36,835 bases of DNA from Candidatus Auribacterota bacterium (GTDB lineage Bacteria > Auribacterota > Tritonobacteria > UBA1439): the NCBI GenBank assembly GCA_026392015.1, contig JAPLCW010000103.1, positions 1-36,835 of the forward strand. The letters run 5' to 3'. Shown here in pieces: positions 10,369-17,908 of the stretch. The position numbers were made by a program, and so were the translations under genes. Position 1 is the stretch's first letter. Each line of letters opens with the position of its first letter. The notes under the pieces are model-generated. The model ran no database searches and was not told the origin of the DNA. It was given only the letters and a program-made list of their open reading frames with translations.

Positions 10369-10878
10369 TCATTGGATACGGGCGGCCTGAGAAGCCTGCG
10401 CTCCTCCCCCCGGTTGTTCCACCTCAACCCAGTGCCCGGAAGGTATGGTGCGCTCCTCGAAATGCGCGGGAATGATCTTTCCCTCCGCGAGCTTCTCCTC
10501 AACCCACACCCGCTTTTTCTGCGAGGTATCCACCCACTGACTTTTGTTCGCTCCCTCCGGGGAGGGGGTTCCCGTCACCGGAGGCGTGGTTTTTCCGACG
10601 AGCATATCCTGCTTGACCCCCTGCAGAAGGTCCTTCTGTGCCCTTTTCCGTGCGTAGTTATCCATCGCGGATCCGCCCAGGCCGCCTGCGAGGCCGCCCG
10701 CCGCTGCGCCGAGCATTACCCCCTCGCCGATATGGCCAGTGGCGGCGCCGAGAGCGATTCCCGCGCCGGCGCCGAGTACGGTTCCTACGGCGGCAAAATT
10801 GCGGGGGGTCGCAAAATCAGCGCATCCCGCAATCCCCGCAGGGATGAGCAGGAGTGACACCATCGCTATCCTATTCAC
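10369..10878 (-). CDS. glycine-zipper lipoprotein
   Basis: The 169-residue product starts with a hydrophobic leader ending in the lipobox IAGC, so it should be a lipoprotein. A Gly/Ala-rich glycine-zipper segment follows, resembling the 17-kDa surface antigen/YMGG families. The C-terminal half is charged and contains a WVEEK...HWVEV repeat-like pair. I chose GTG 10878 because a GAGAGG ribosome site lies nine bases upstream; GTG 10887 would abut that site directly. It is the first gene of the operon, 34 bp before the repeat-protein gene, with an extended -10 promoter upstream. Its role is unknown; such proteins usually sit in the outer membrane. Confidence 0.8.
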   Translation of the reverse strand: MNRIAMVSLLLIPAGIAGCADFATPRNFAAVGTVLGAGAGIALGAATGHIGEGVMLGAAAGGLAGGLGGSAMDNYARKRAQKDLLQGVKQDMLVGKTTPPVTGTPSPEGANKSQWVDTSQKKRVWVEEKLAEGKIIPAHFEERTIPSGHWVEVEQPGGGAQASQAARIQ

Positions 10879-10901
10879 AAGATACACCTCTCAAAATACA
10901 C

Positions 10902-10910
10902 ATTATATCA
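10902..10910 (-). promoter_or_regulatory. extended -10 promoter of the MoxR operon
   Basis: On the minus strand the sequence TGATATAAT carries a perfect TATAAT with the TGn extension. A weak TTGCGA lies 15 bp further upstream as a -35 candidate. The predicted start would be near 10895, giving a leader of about 16 bases before GTG 10878. Confidence 0.55.
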
Positions 10911-10988
10911 TAATTCCACGGTTCGCAAGGGCGCTATCGCAACCTCGGAATGGCGCAGGAAAGCGCGGCTGCGATAAGAGCGTCAGTG

Positions 10989-11120
10989 AAAAATTCAAAC
11001 CCCAAACTTCAAAACTCAAGTGAGCGCTAAGTGGTAAGCGGTAAGCAGTAAGTATTTTGCTTACAGCTTAATCCTTACCACTGTCCTGGGATTTGTTTTG
11101 AATTTTGCGGTTTGAATTTT
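10989..11120. repeat. nested imperfect palindrome
   Basis: Outer arms made of AAATTCAAAC/CAAAACTC words (10990-11020) pair with GTTTTGAATTTTGCGGTTTGAATTT (split here only in description) at 11095-11120. An inner pair is TGGTAAGCGGTAAGCAGTAAG against CTTACAGCTTAATCCTTACCA around 11031-11082. Both arm sets are iterations of a short word. Confidence 0.75.
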
Positions 11121-11296
11121 ATCGCCGTGTAATACATGGGGTGGCAGATTATCCGCCATCCCCCCGGTTTATGATGTACCTGTGCATTCCCGCCAAAGGC
11201 TGGATGCGTATTTGACATTCACCATAAATCGTGTTATTAAAACTTGAAGGAAAAGTGAGCGAAGGACTATTGGAATCTATTCCAAATCGAATAACA

Positions 11297-11325
11297 TTGT
11301 GCGCGTGCGTGATCTGCGATACAAT
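11297..11325 (+). promoter_or_regulatory. possible sigma-70 promoter for the sensor genes
   Basis: TTGTGC (11297-11302) and TACAAT (11320-11325) are separated by 17 bp. The -10 is good and the -35 is weak. The leader to ATG 11422 would be about 90 bases. Confidence 0.4.
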
Positions 11326-11421
11326 CAGGTTCTAGACCGCGATTTTTGCGCGCGTGCATGGAGGTCATTCGCTCGATAGCTCTTGAGTTGCGGCCGGGAG
11401 GCCGCGTGAGGACGGGTGCAC

Positions 11422-12828
11422 ATGAACAAGATTGCGTTTCTCGGCAGCTTCCGGACGAGGGTCACCCTTACACTGATCATTGCACTCCTCCTCATGACCG
11501 CCCTGAGCACTATCCTGGTCGGCAAGTTCGCCCTCGATGCTCAATTCAATCAGCTCAGGGAAAAACTGATGATCATCGCCCAGACCTCCGCGCTGATGAT
11601 CGATTCAAGCCTTCTCTCCCAGGTCCCGCTTTCCAGGGAAGGGGTCAACTCCGCCCAGTATAAAGAGATCGCTGCGGTGATGCGGAAGATCAAACAGGCG
11701 AATCCCCTTATCAAGTACATTTACTCAATGGCCCCCACCGACCGTCCGGATGTCTGGCAGTATATCGTCGACCCGGATCCCGTTCTTGAGCCGACCAAAA
11801 ATACCGGCCCGACCTCATACCCGGGGGACCCCTACGATCCCACCCGCTGCCCCGAGATATACAAGGCGCTCGACGCGCCCTCCGCGGATATGCAGTTCAC
11901 GATCGATGAGTGGGGCGTCTTCCTTTCCGGCTATGCCCCTATCCGGAATAAAGACGGAAAAACCATCGCGGTACTGGGAGTGGATATGCTCGCGGGGGAC
12001 GTGCACCGGATCCAGCGGGAGGTATATAAAAGGGTCGCGCTGCTGTTCGCTGTCGGGGTGCTCATCTCCGTCGGCCTCGGGTTCTACACGTCGCGCTGGA
12101 TCACCGGTCCCGTCGCTGCGCTCGTCGCGGGGACGCGCCACCTCGCGAGGGGGGATCTGCAGCATCAGGTGGAGGTGAATGCATCCGACGAGCTCGGTGA
12201 GCTGGCGCGCTCCTTCAATGAGATGGCGACGAGCCTCTTCGAATCGAGGGAGAGGCTGCACGCATATTTCTACGAGGTGATGCAGTCGCTCGTGCGCATT
12301 CTCGAGGCCCAGGACGTCTACACCCGCGGCCACTCGGAGCGCGTCGCCGCCTACGCGGAGAAGATCGCCTGTCAGATGGGGTTCTCGCCCGAGAGGGTGG
12401 AGCTGCTCCGCGAAGTGGCGCTTCTCCACGATATCGGAAAACTCGGGATTCAGAAGAATATCCTGAACAAGGAAAGTCCCCTCACTCCCGAGGAGTGGAA
12501 GTCAATACATGAGCATCCCATGATAGGGGAGGAGATCCTGAAGCCGGTGGCTGTCGATCCGGAGATACTCGCCATCGTGAGATCGCACCATGAGCGGTAC
12601 GACGGGGTCGGATATCCGGACAAGATCGACGGGAAGCACACCAATATCTTCGCCCAGATCATCGCCATTGCGGATGCCTATGACGCGATGACGAGCGCGC
12701 GCGCCTACCGGCCCGCGATGACCAAAGAGAAGGCCATTGAGGAGCTGAAGAAGAAGTCAGGAACACAATTCAACCCGCTTGTCGTCCAGGCATTCCTTAC
12801 GATGGCACAGGGGGAGAGGGACGCGTAG
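11422..12828 (+). CDS. membrane sensor with HAMP and active HD-GYP domain
   Basis: The 468-residue protein has a membrane helix at about 13-35, a periplasmic sensor region, a second helix at about 204-224, a HAMP linker to about 278 and a C-terminal HD-GYP domain. The sensor region shows a YPGDPYD motif, a DEWG-x-FLSGYAPI segment and LGVD, so it looks dCache-like. The catalytic domain keeps RGHSERV, H336-D337-IGK, H363-E-H365, H389-H390-ERYDGVGYP and ADAYDAMTS, the residues expected for the metal centre and c-di-GMP hydrolysis. I therefore expect an active phosphodiesterase controlled by an extracytoplasmic signal. ATG 11422 is preferred over GTG 11416 because GAGGACGGG lies just upstream. 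A paralogue follows after 121 bp. Confidence 0.93.
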   Translation: MNKIAFLGSFRTRVTLTLIIALLLMTALSTILVGKFALDAQFNQLREKLMIIAQTSALMIDSSLLSQVPLSREGVNSAQYKEIAAVMRKIKQANPLIKYIYSMAPTDRPDVWQYIVDPDPVLEPTKNTGPTSYPGDPYDPTRCPEIYKALDAPSADMQFTIDEWGVFLSGYAPIRNKDGKTIAVLGVDMLAGDVHRIQREVYKRVALLFAVGVLISVGLGFYTSRWITGPVAALVAGTRHLARGDLQHQVEVNASDELGELARSFNEMATSLFESRERLHAYFYEVMQSLVRILEAQDVYTRGHSERVAAYAEKIACQMGFSPERVELLREVALLHDIGKLGIQKNILNKESPLTPEEWKSIHEHPMIGEEILKPVAVDPEILAIVRSHHERYDGVGYPDKIDGKHTNIFAQIIAIADAYDAMTSARAYRPAMTKEKAIEELKKKSGTQFNPLVVQAFLTMAQGERDA

Positions 12829-12949
12829 GCATGCCCCCCTCCGCTCGGCCGCCCCGGGTTTCGCATATTTCCCGCACATTGCACGAGACGCGGCCTCATC
12901 GGGACTCACTCAATGCGGCACCGCGGGATCCCGTGACTACATCCCTCTT

Positions 12950-14365
12950 ATGAAAAAGACCCCCACGCTCTTCACCAGCTTCAGAACCAGGGTAACGGTG
13001 GTACTGGTTCTGTCACTCCTCTTCGTCACCGCCCTGAGTAATCTCCTCATCTACAAATATGCCCTCGATTCGCAGTTCAGCCAGCTCAGGGAGAAGTTGA
13101 AGATCATCGCGCAGACCGCTGCATTGGCGGTGGACGCGGGGCTTTTTGAGAAAGTCCCGCTTACCCGCGAGGGGGTGCAGAGTCCTGCGTATAGAGTCAT
13201 CGCGGAGAAGCTGAAGAGGATCAAGGATGCGAATCCTCCCATAAAATATATTTACACGATGACCCGCAAAGAGGGGGGGAGGAGGTGGATGTTCGTGGTG
13301 GATCCCGATCCGGAGAGCCGGGCGATCGAGAAGAAGGGGATAACCGCCTACCCGGGCGACCCCTATGACGCATCACGCTTCCCGGAGATGATCGAGGCCT
13401 ACAGTGCTCCCTCATCGGACAGGTCCCTCACGGTGGATGAGTGGGGGATTGTCCTGTCGGGCTACGCCCCGATCCGGAATCGAGAAGGCCGGACAGTGGG
13501 AATCTTGGGCGTGGATCTCCTCGCGGAGGATGTCTACAAAGTGCAGGAAACGATCCACCGCATTGCGATCTTCGTTCTTATAGCGGGGATAGGCATATCC
13601 GTGGGCCTGGGCATCTGGGTTTCGGAGAAGATCACGCGCCCCGTTGAGAATCTTGTCGAGGCAACACGCAGCCTTGCCCGGGGAGACCTGCGGCACAGGG
13701 TTGAGGTGGGCGGTGATGACGAGTTCGGCGAGCTGGCCCGCTCCTTCAACGAGATGGCGGCGAGCCTCTATGCGACGAGGGAGAAGCTTAACGACTACTT
13801 CTTCCGCGTGATGCAATCCCTTGTCCGGATTCTGGAGGCCGGGGACATCCGGGCGCGCGGTCACTCCGAGCGCGTCTTTGAGTATGCGCAAAAAACCGCC
13901 GCGCAGATGGGATTCCCGCAGGAGAGCGGGGAGTCACTGAGAAAGATGGCGTGGCTTCACGACGTGGGTAAGCTGGTTGTCGATAAAAGCTCGGGGAAGA
14001 TGGAGGGAATCTTGGAAGATGAGGCGTGGAAGATTATTCATGCCAGGCTCTTTGCGGGGGGCTACGCACCTGCCGCGGCTGAGCAGGTGGGGATTATATC
14101 GGGATTCCATATGCCGCTCGAGCCGGGATCGGGCTGGCCACCATCGCCCGCGGGAGACATCGAGCAGGAGACTATCTTCACACAGATAATATCGCTTGCA
14201 GACACCTACGATACGATGGTGCATGGGCTCTCCGATAGGAGCGCACTGAACAGGGAAGAGGCGATTGCGGAGCTGACGAGAGAGGCCCGCGGCCGGTATG
14301 ACCCTGCGGTGACAGAGGCGTTTCTACAGGTCCTCAAGACTGAATCAGGGACAGCCCCCAGCTGA
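12950..14365 (+). CDS. paralogous HAMP sensor with degenerate HD-GYP domain
   Basis: This 471-residue protein is collinear with the preceding sensor and closely similar to it through the sensor and HAMP regions, including YPGDPYD, DEWG and LSGYAPIRN. The output domain keeps RGHSERV, H337-D338-VGK and ADTYDTM. The segment equivalent to HHERYDGVGYP has become FHMPLEPGSGWPPSP and the HEHP motif has become HARL, and the metal-site insert is shortened. Phosphodiesterase activity is therefore doubtful; a c-di-GMP-binding or partner-regulating role is an inference. ATG 12950 lacks a clear ribosome site, but it matches the start of the paralogue; the frame is open to 12779. It is probably cotranscribed with the first sensor. 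Confidence 0.88.
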   Translation: MKKTPTLFTSFRTRVTVVLVLSLLFVTALSNLLIYKYALDSQFSQLREKLKIIAQTAALAVDAGLFEKVPLTREGVQSPAYRVIAEKLKRIKDANPPIKYIYTMTRKEGGRRWMFVVDPDPESRAIEKKGITAYPGDPYDASRFPEMIEAYSAPSSDRSLTVDEWGIVLSGYAPIRNREGRTVGILGVDLLAEDVYKVQETIHRIAIFVLIAGIGISVGLGIWVSEKITRPVENLVEATRSLARGDLRHRVEVGGDDEFGELARSFNEMAASLYATREKLNDYFFRVMQSLVRILEAGDIRARGHSERVFEYAQKTAAQMGFPQESGESLRKMAWLHDVGKLVVDKSSGKMEGILEDEAWKIIHARLFAGGYAPAAAEQVGIISGFHMPLEPGSGWPPSPAGDIEQETIFTQIISLADTYDTMVHGLSDRSALNREEAIAELTREARGRYDPAVTEAFLQVLKTESGTAPS

Positions 14366-14464
14366 TTGTGCCCGGCATCCACACGAGCGGGCATTATGCT
14401 TCCGGGCGTTTCCCATGGCGTGGTAATGGCTCAGTTTAGCCAGGATCTGCTGACTTTGTTCGGA

Positions 14465-14623
14465 GTAAGGGGTCACTTATGGGGGGTACATTGCTTAATA
14501 TGTCATTCCTGCGAAAGCAGGAATCCAGGTTTCATAGTGGATCCCCGCTCGAGTTTACACTGAGCGCAGTCGAAGTGCCGGGATGACAAGTGAAAGGGAT
14601 ACCCCCCAAGACTGACCCATTAC
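14465..14623. mobile_element. MITE, GTAA-ended family, copy 1 (no TSD)
   Basis: The element is 159 bp, the same length as the copy at 22379-22537 and similar throughout. It begins GTAAGGGGTCACTTATGG and ends CTGACCCATTAC. The flanks (TGTTCGGA and CCCCTCCC) do not match each other. Both flanks align to the repeat copy at 35950-36147, but 73 bp of that repeat (equivalent of 35993-36065) are missing at this site. That indicates an insertion followed by a deletion, or recombination between elements. Confidence 0.75.
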
Positions 14624-14706
14624 CCCCTCCCACAATTGAATAACGTGAGACAATCCGTGTCCATCCGTGGTTTATATACCCCTGTGTGACTGAAGCCTTA
14701 CATGCC
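14624..14706. repeat. dispersed repeat, direct copy of 36066-36147
   Basis: About 83 bp containing CACAATTGAATAACGT and GTGTCCATCCGTGGTTTAT match the segment upstream of the initiator tRNA in the same orientation, with roughly ten differences by eye. Together with 14423-14464 it forms one copy of a longer repeat interrupted by a MITE. Confidence 0.75.
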
Positions 14707-14709
14707 TTG

Positions 14710-14848
14710 GTAATGGGTCAGTCTCGCTGGGGTGCGAATTCTAAAACATGTCACTCCTGCGGAAGCAGGAGTCCAAGCTTTATGCTGGATCCCCGCTTTC
14801 GCGGGGATGACAATTGAACTGAATACCCCACCAAGACTGACCCATTAC
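14710..14848. mobile_element. MITE, GTAA-ended family, copy 2 with 8-bp TSD
   Basis: This 139-bp element has perfect 15-bp terminal inverted repeats, GTAATGGGTCAGTCT and its complement, extending further with mismatches. It is flanked by perfect 8-bp direct repeats ATGCCTTG at 14702-14709 and 14849-14856. The interior contains CTGCGGAAGCAG and CCGCTTTCGCGG hairpins and no ORF. GTAA ends with 8-bp duplications are characteristic of the IS66 family. Confidence 0.88.
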
Positions 14849-14867
14849 ATGCCTTGTCATAAATGAA

Positions 14868-14896
14868 TTAACGTGCAGCTCCCGCTGTGATATGAT
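14868..14896 (+). promoter_or_regulatory. metX promoter
   Basis: TTAACG (14868-14873) and TATGAT (14891-14896) are spaced 17 bp apart, and a TG one base before the -10 makes it an extended -10. The expected transcription start falls at about 14903, the A of the metX ATG, and there is no ribosome site. A leaderless mRNA is therefore likely. Confidence 0.55.
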
Positions 14897-14902
14897 GTGG
14901 CC

Positions 14903-16066
14903 ATGGAACCTAATTCCGTGGGGATCGTCACAACACAGTACTTCGTCTTTGCCGAATCCCCCCATGAGCTCGCGCTCGAGTGCGGAGACACGCTCGGGCC
15001 GGTGACGCTCGCCTATGAAACCTATGGCAGGCTCGACAGCGCGAAGGCGAACGCCATTCTCCTCTTCCATGCCCTCTCCGGCGATGCCCATGCGGCGGGT
15101 TACCACAGCCTGGAGGAGCACCGCCCCGGCTGGTGGGATATCATGATCGGCCCCGGAAAGGCGTTCGATACGGAGAAGTATTTCATCATTTGCGCGAACT
15201 GCCTCGGCGGCTGTAGGGGCTCCACCGGCCCCTCGTCGGTCAATCCGAAAACAGGAAAGCCGTATGCGCTCGACTTCCCGATCATCACCATCGCCGACAT
15301 GGTGAAGGCGCAGAGGGCACTCATCGATCACCTGGGCATCGAGAAATTACTCGCGGTCGCCGGTGGCTCGATGGGGGGGATGCAGGTGCTTGAGTGGGCC
15401 ACGCAGTATCCCGAGAGTGTCCGCTCCGCCATTCCTATCGCAACGACGAGCCATCTCTCGGCACAGGGGATCGCGTTCAATGAGGTGGGGCGGCAGGCGA
15501 TCATGTCCGACCCGGACTGGAATCACGGCAACTACTACGGCGGGACGCCGCCCAACAAGGGGTTGGCGCTTGCCCGCATGATCGGACACATTACCTACCT
15601 GAGCGATGAGGCGATGCACCGGAAGTTCGGCCGGAAGCTCCAGAACAGAAAAGAGCTCAGCTACGATTTTCTCACCGACTTCCAGGTCGAGAGCTACCTT
15701 CACTACCAGGGCGACCTTTTCACCCAGCGCTTCGACGCGAACTCCTATCTGTACATCACCAAGGCGATCGACTACTTCGATCTCGCGGAGAAGGGGAATG
15801 GATCTCTCGTGGATGCGTGCGCCCCCGCGCGCGCCGCATTCCTCATCATCGCCTTTTCCTCTGACTGGCTCTACCCTCCGTACCAGAATAAGGAACTCGC
15901 CGATGCGCTCCGGGTGAACAATGTCGAGGTGAGCTTCTGCGTTCTCGACTCACACTACGGGCACGATGCCTTCCTCCTCGAGGCGGAGCACCAGACACGA
16001 TTGATCGCGCACTTCCTCAAGCACATCTACGAAGAGCACGTTCGGGGAGGGACGCATGAGCCCTGA
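14903..16066 (+). CDS. metX: homoserine O-acetyltransferase
   Basis: The 387-residue protein is a complete alpha/beta-hydrolase of the MetX family, which transfers an acyl group from acyl-CoA to the hydroxyl of L-homoserine in methionine synthesis. The nucleophile elbow is GGS156MGGMQ, and D321 (FSSDWLYPP) and H354 (HYGHD) complete the triad. The [12 protein letters not shown] segment near 104-114 is also typical. Acetyl rather than succinyl specificity is the family default and cannot be proven by eye. The next gene, metW, overlaps its end by 11 bases, a known pairing. GTG 14897 is an alternative start; ATG 14903 fits the predicted leaderless promoter. Confidence 0.95.
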   Translation: MEPNSVGIVTTQYFVFAESPHELALECGDTLGPVTLAYETYGRLDSAKANAILLFHALSGDAHAAGYHSLEEHRPGWWDIMIGPGKAFDTEKYFIICANCLGGCRGSTGPSSVNPKTGKPYALDFPIITIADMVKAQRALIDHLGIEKLLAVAGGSMGGMQVLEWATQYPESVRSAIPIATTSHLSAQGIAFNEVGRQAIMSDPDWNHGNYYGGTPPNKGLALARMIGHITYLSDEAMHRKFGRKLQNRKELSYDFLTDFQVESYLHYQGDLFTQRFDANSYLYITKAIDYFDLAEKGNGSLVDACAPARAAFLIIAFSSDWLYPPYQNKELADALRVNNVEVSFCVLDSHYGHDAFLLEAEHQTRLIAHFLKHIYEEHVRGGTHEP

Positions 16067-16679
16067 GATGAAAGCCATCGCCCTCCGGCCCGACCTCATG
16101 AAGATTTATGAGATTGTGCAACCGGGGAGCCGTGTGCTTGACCTCGGCGCCGGGAGCGGCGATCTCCTGAAGACGCTCGAACGCCACAAGGGGGTCACCG
16201 TCCGGGGGGTGGAGATCTCCGAAGAGGGGATCATGGAATGCATCGCGAAGGGGGTGCCCATTTACCAGAGCAACCTGGATGAGGGGCTTGCGGACTACGG
16301 CGAACAATCGTTCGACTATGTCATTCTCAGCCAGACGCTCCAGCAGGTTCACAGGCCGAAACTCATTCTCCAGGAGATCGTCCGTGTCGGGAGGATCGGG
16401 ATCGTGAGTATTCCCAATTTCGCTCACTGGCACATTCGCATCCAGCTCCTGCTGCGGGGGACGATGCCACGGACGTCCTACATCCCGTACCACTGGTACG
16501 AGACGCCGAATATCCACCTGTTGAGCATCAGGGACTTTCGCAAGATTTGCGCGGAGCTCGGGATACGCATACGGAACGAGTGGGCGGTGAGCTTTAGAAA
16601 GGCGGCCATGACATTTCTTATGCCGTTCTGGCCGAACATGCTCGCTCCGCTCGGCATATTTGAGATAAGCAGGAGATAA
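16056..16679 (+). CDS. metW: methionine biosynthesis protein MetW
   Basis: The 207-residue protein has a class-I methyltransferase fold. Motif I is [12 protein letters not shown], with [10 protein letters not shown] at the second strand and a [12 protein letters not shown] segment after it, as is usual for MetW. The IPNFAHW stretch and the C-terminal [12 protein letters not shown] are also family hallmarks. MetW forms a complex with MetX in some bacteria and is needed for its full function. Its ATG lies inside the end of metX, so the two are cotranscribed and probably coupled. Confidence 0.94.
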   Translation: MSPEMKAIALRPDLMKIYEIVQPGSRVLDLGAGSGDLLKTLERHKGVTVRGVEISEEGIMECIAKGVPIYQSNLDEGLADYGEQSFDYVILSQTLQQVHRPKLILQEIVRVGRIGIVSIPNFAHWHIRIQLLLRGTMPRTSYIPYHWYETPNIHLLSIRDFRKICAELGIRIRNEWAVSFRKAAMTFLMPFWPNMLAPLGIFEISRR

Positions 16680-16700
16680 AGGGGAAACCACTATTAATCG

Positions 16701-16774
16701 GTAGTTAGGGGCTAGTAGTCAGGGATTAGGGCGGAAACGATTTCCCTGCCCACTAACCTATAAACCCTAACTAC
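16701..16774. repeat. imperfect palindrome after metW
   Basis: The arm GTAGTTAGGGGCTAGTAGTC and its continuation (16701-16732) faces a complement made of ACTAACC/CCCTAACTAC words (16748-16774). The arms are iterations of a TAGTTAGGG-like word, as in the other palindromes of this window. Confidence 0.7.
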
Positions 16775-16856
16775 TGCTTTTCGTTACCATTGAGGATGAG
16801 ACGGGATGAGTAAATGTTTTAACCACGGTTGAACCTCTACACTACAGGAGTGCGCA

Positions 16857-17870
16857 ATGATTGAAAAAGATTATTTCGAGAGCCAGATCGGGCAGATCCT
16901 CTGCCCGCTCAGCGATCTTAAAAAGGGAGTGCTCGACACAACCTACATGATGCGTACGGACGGGAGCTTTGTCTATGTCGAGGGCTACTACCAGCCGCCG
17001 GGGAAGGTCATCGGCAAGATCATCTATTACCCGAAGCCGGGGGGAAAGATCGATATCCACGGCCGGGCGTACGAGAGCATGGTCAAGGCGGAGAAGGATG
17101 GAAAGACCCTCTACATTCCCCACGATGAACAGATACGGGTGCACTATGAAAACGATCCCTCCCTCGACAGGGAGGACCTGATCATCACGAAGTTTCACGT
17201 CGGCTTCCCCCTCTCGGGATTCCGCGGATACTTCAATGACCGCCTCTCCCTCTACTACGCCATGGGCAAGTTCCCGCTCGTCGGCCGGGCGGTCGAGAAC
17301 GTGAGTCGTTTCCTCAATGTGCCCATAAGCAGGCTCGGGATCACCGGCTCGACCGCACTGGGGAGGCGCGGTGAGCACTCCGATATTGATCTGGTAATCT
17401 TCGGCACCATCGAGCAGAACAGGGAGACGGCGGACCGGATTTGCGATCACATCCACCGCAATCCGGAGAGCAAGGTGGTCGAATTCGGGAAATTCTGGCC
17501 GCTCCGTTTCATCTACCAGGGGATCGAGCTGTGCCCCGCCTACGTCTATATGGACCTGGGTGAGGTTCCGATCCGGGACTGCACCATCACGAAACTCAAG
17601 GATGCCGTGGAGGTCTTCGGGACGGTCTCAGATGCCACCCACGCGATCTATATGCCGCCCGTGGCGAGGCTCTCCGATGTTTACATCGATGGCAAGCCCG
17701 CGGACGATATCACGCTCGTGGTATACGACGGTTCCGTCCGCGGCGAGTTCTACCTGAAGGAACGCCTCCGTATCAAGGGTCGCCTCATCAAGGTGAAGAA
17801 AGGGAAGACGGAATTCTCAGCCGTTACGGTATTTGATGCGGGCGATATTGCGCGGGAGCAGCTCTCGTAA
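16857..17870 (+). CDS. nucleotidyltransferase-fold protein, function unknown
   Basis: The 337-residue protein contains a minimal nucleotidyltransferase signature, G164-STALG169 followed by S175-D176-I-D178-L, matching the GS-x10-DxD pattern that binds metal and nucleotide. The first 150 residues are beta-rich and the last 60 also look beta-rich (ending near VKKGKTEFSAVTVFD); I cannot assign a known domain to them. Long two-part proteins of this kind are found as predicted nucleotidyltransferases in archaea and uncultured bacteria. An AGGAG site lies seven bases before the ATG. It is alone on this strand, 177 bp after metW, so a link to methionine synthesis is not shown. Confidence 0.8.
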   Translation: MIEKDYFESQIGQILCPLSDLKKGVLDTTYMMRTDGSFVYVEGYYQPPGKVIGKIIYYPKPGGKIDIHGRAYESMVKAEKDGKTLYIPHDEQIRVHYENDPSLDREDLIITKFHVGFPLSGFRGYFNDRLSLYYAMGKFPLVGRAVENVSRFLNVPISRLGITGSTALGRRGEHSDIDLVIFGTIEQNRETADRICDHIHRNPESKVVEFGKFWPLRFIYQGIELCPAYVYMDLGEVPIRDCTITKLKDAVEVFGTVSDATHAIYMPPVARLSDVYIDGKPADDITLVVYDGSVRGEFYLKERLRIKGRLIKVKKGKTEFSAVTVFDAGDIAREQLS

Positions 17871-17908
17871 GGCGTGCCGAGCCTGGATGCAGAGAAGCAA
17901 AAGGGCGC

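Larger units (their letters stand above)
10888..11421. other. divergent intergenic region
   Basis: This gap separates the MoxR operon from the HD-GYP sensors, which read away from each other. It contains the minus-strand promoter near 10905, a nested palindrome at 10989-11120 and a plus-strand promoter candidate near 11300. Between 11121 and 11290 I see only AT-richer sequence, including an ATTGGAATCTATTCCAAAT inverted word. Confidence 0.6.
14366..14902. other. intergenic region filled with mobile repeats
   Basis: This 537-bp gap holds two MITE-like elements (14465-14623 and 14710-14848) and flanking pieces of the dispersed repeat also found at 35950-36147. The metX promoter follows immediately after the second element. 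No gene is visible. Confidence 0.75.
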
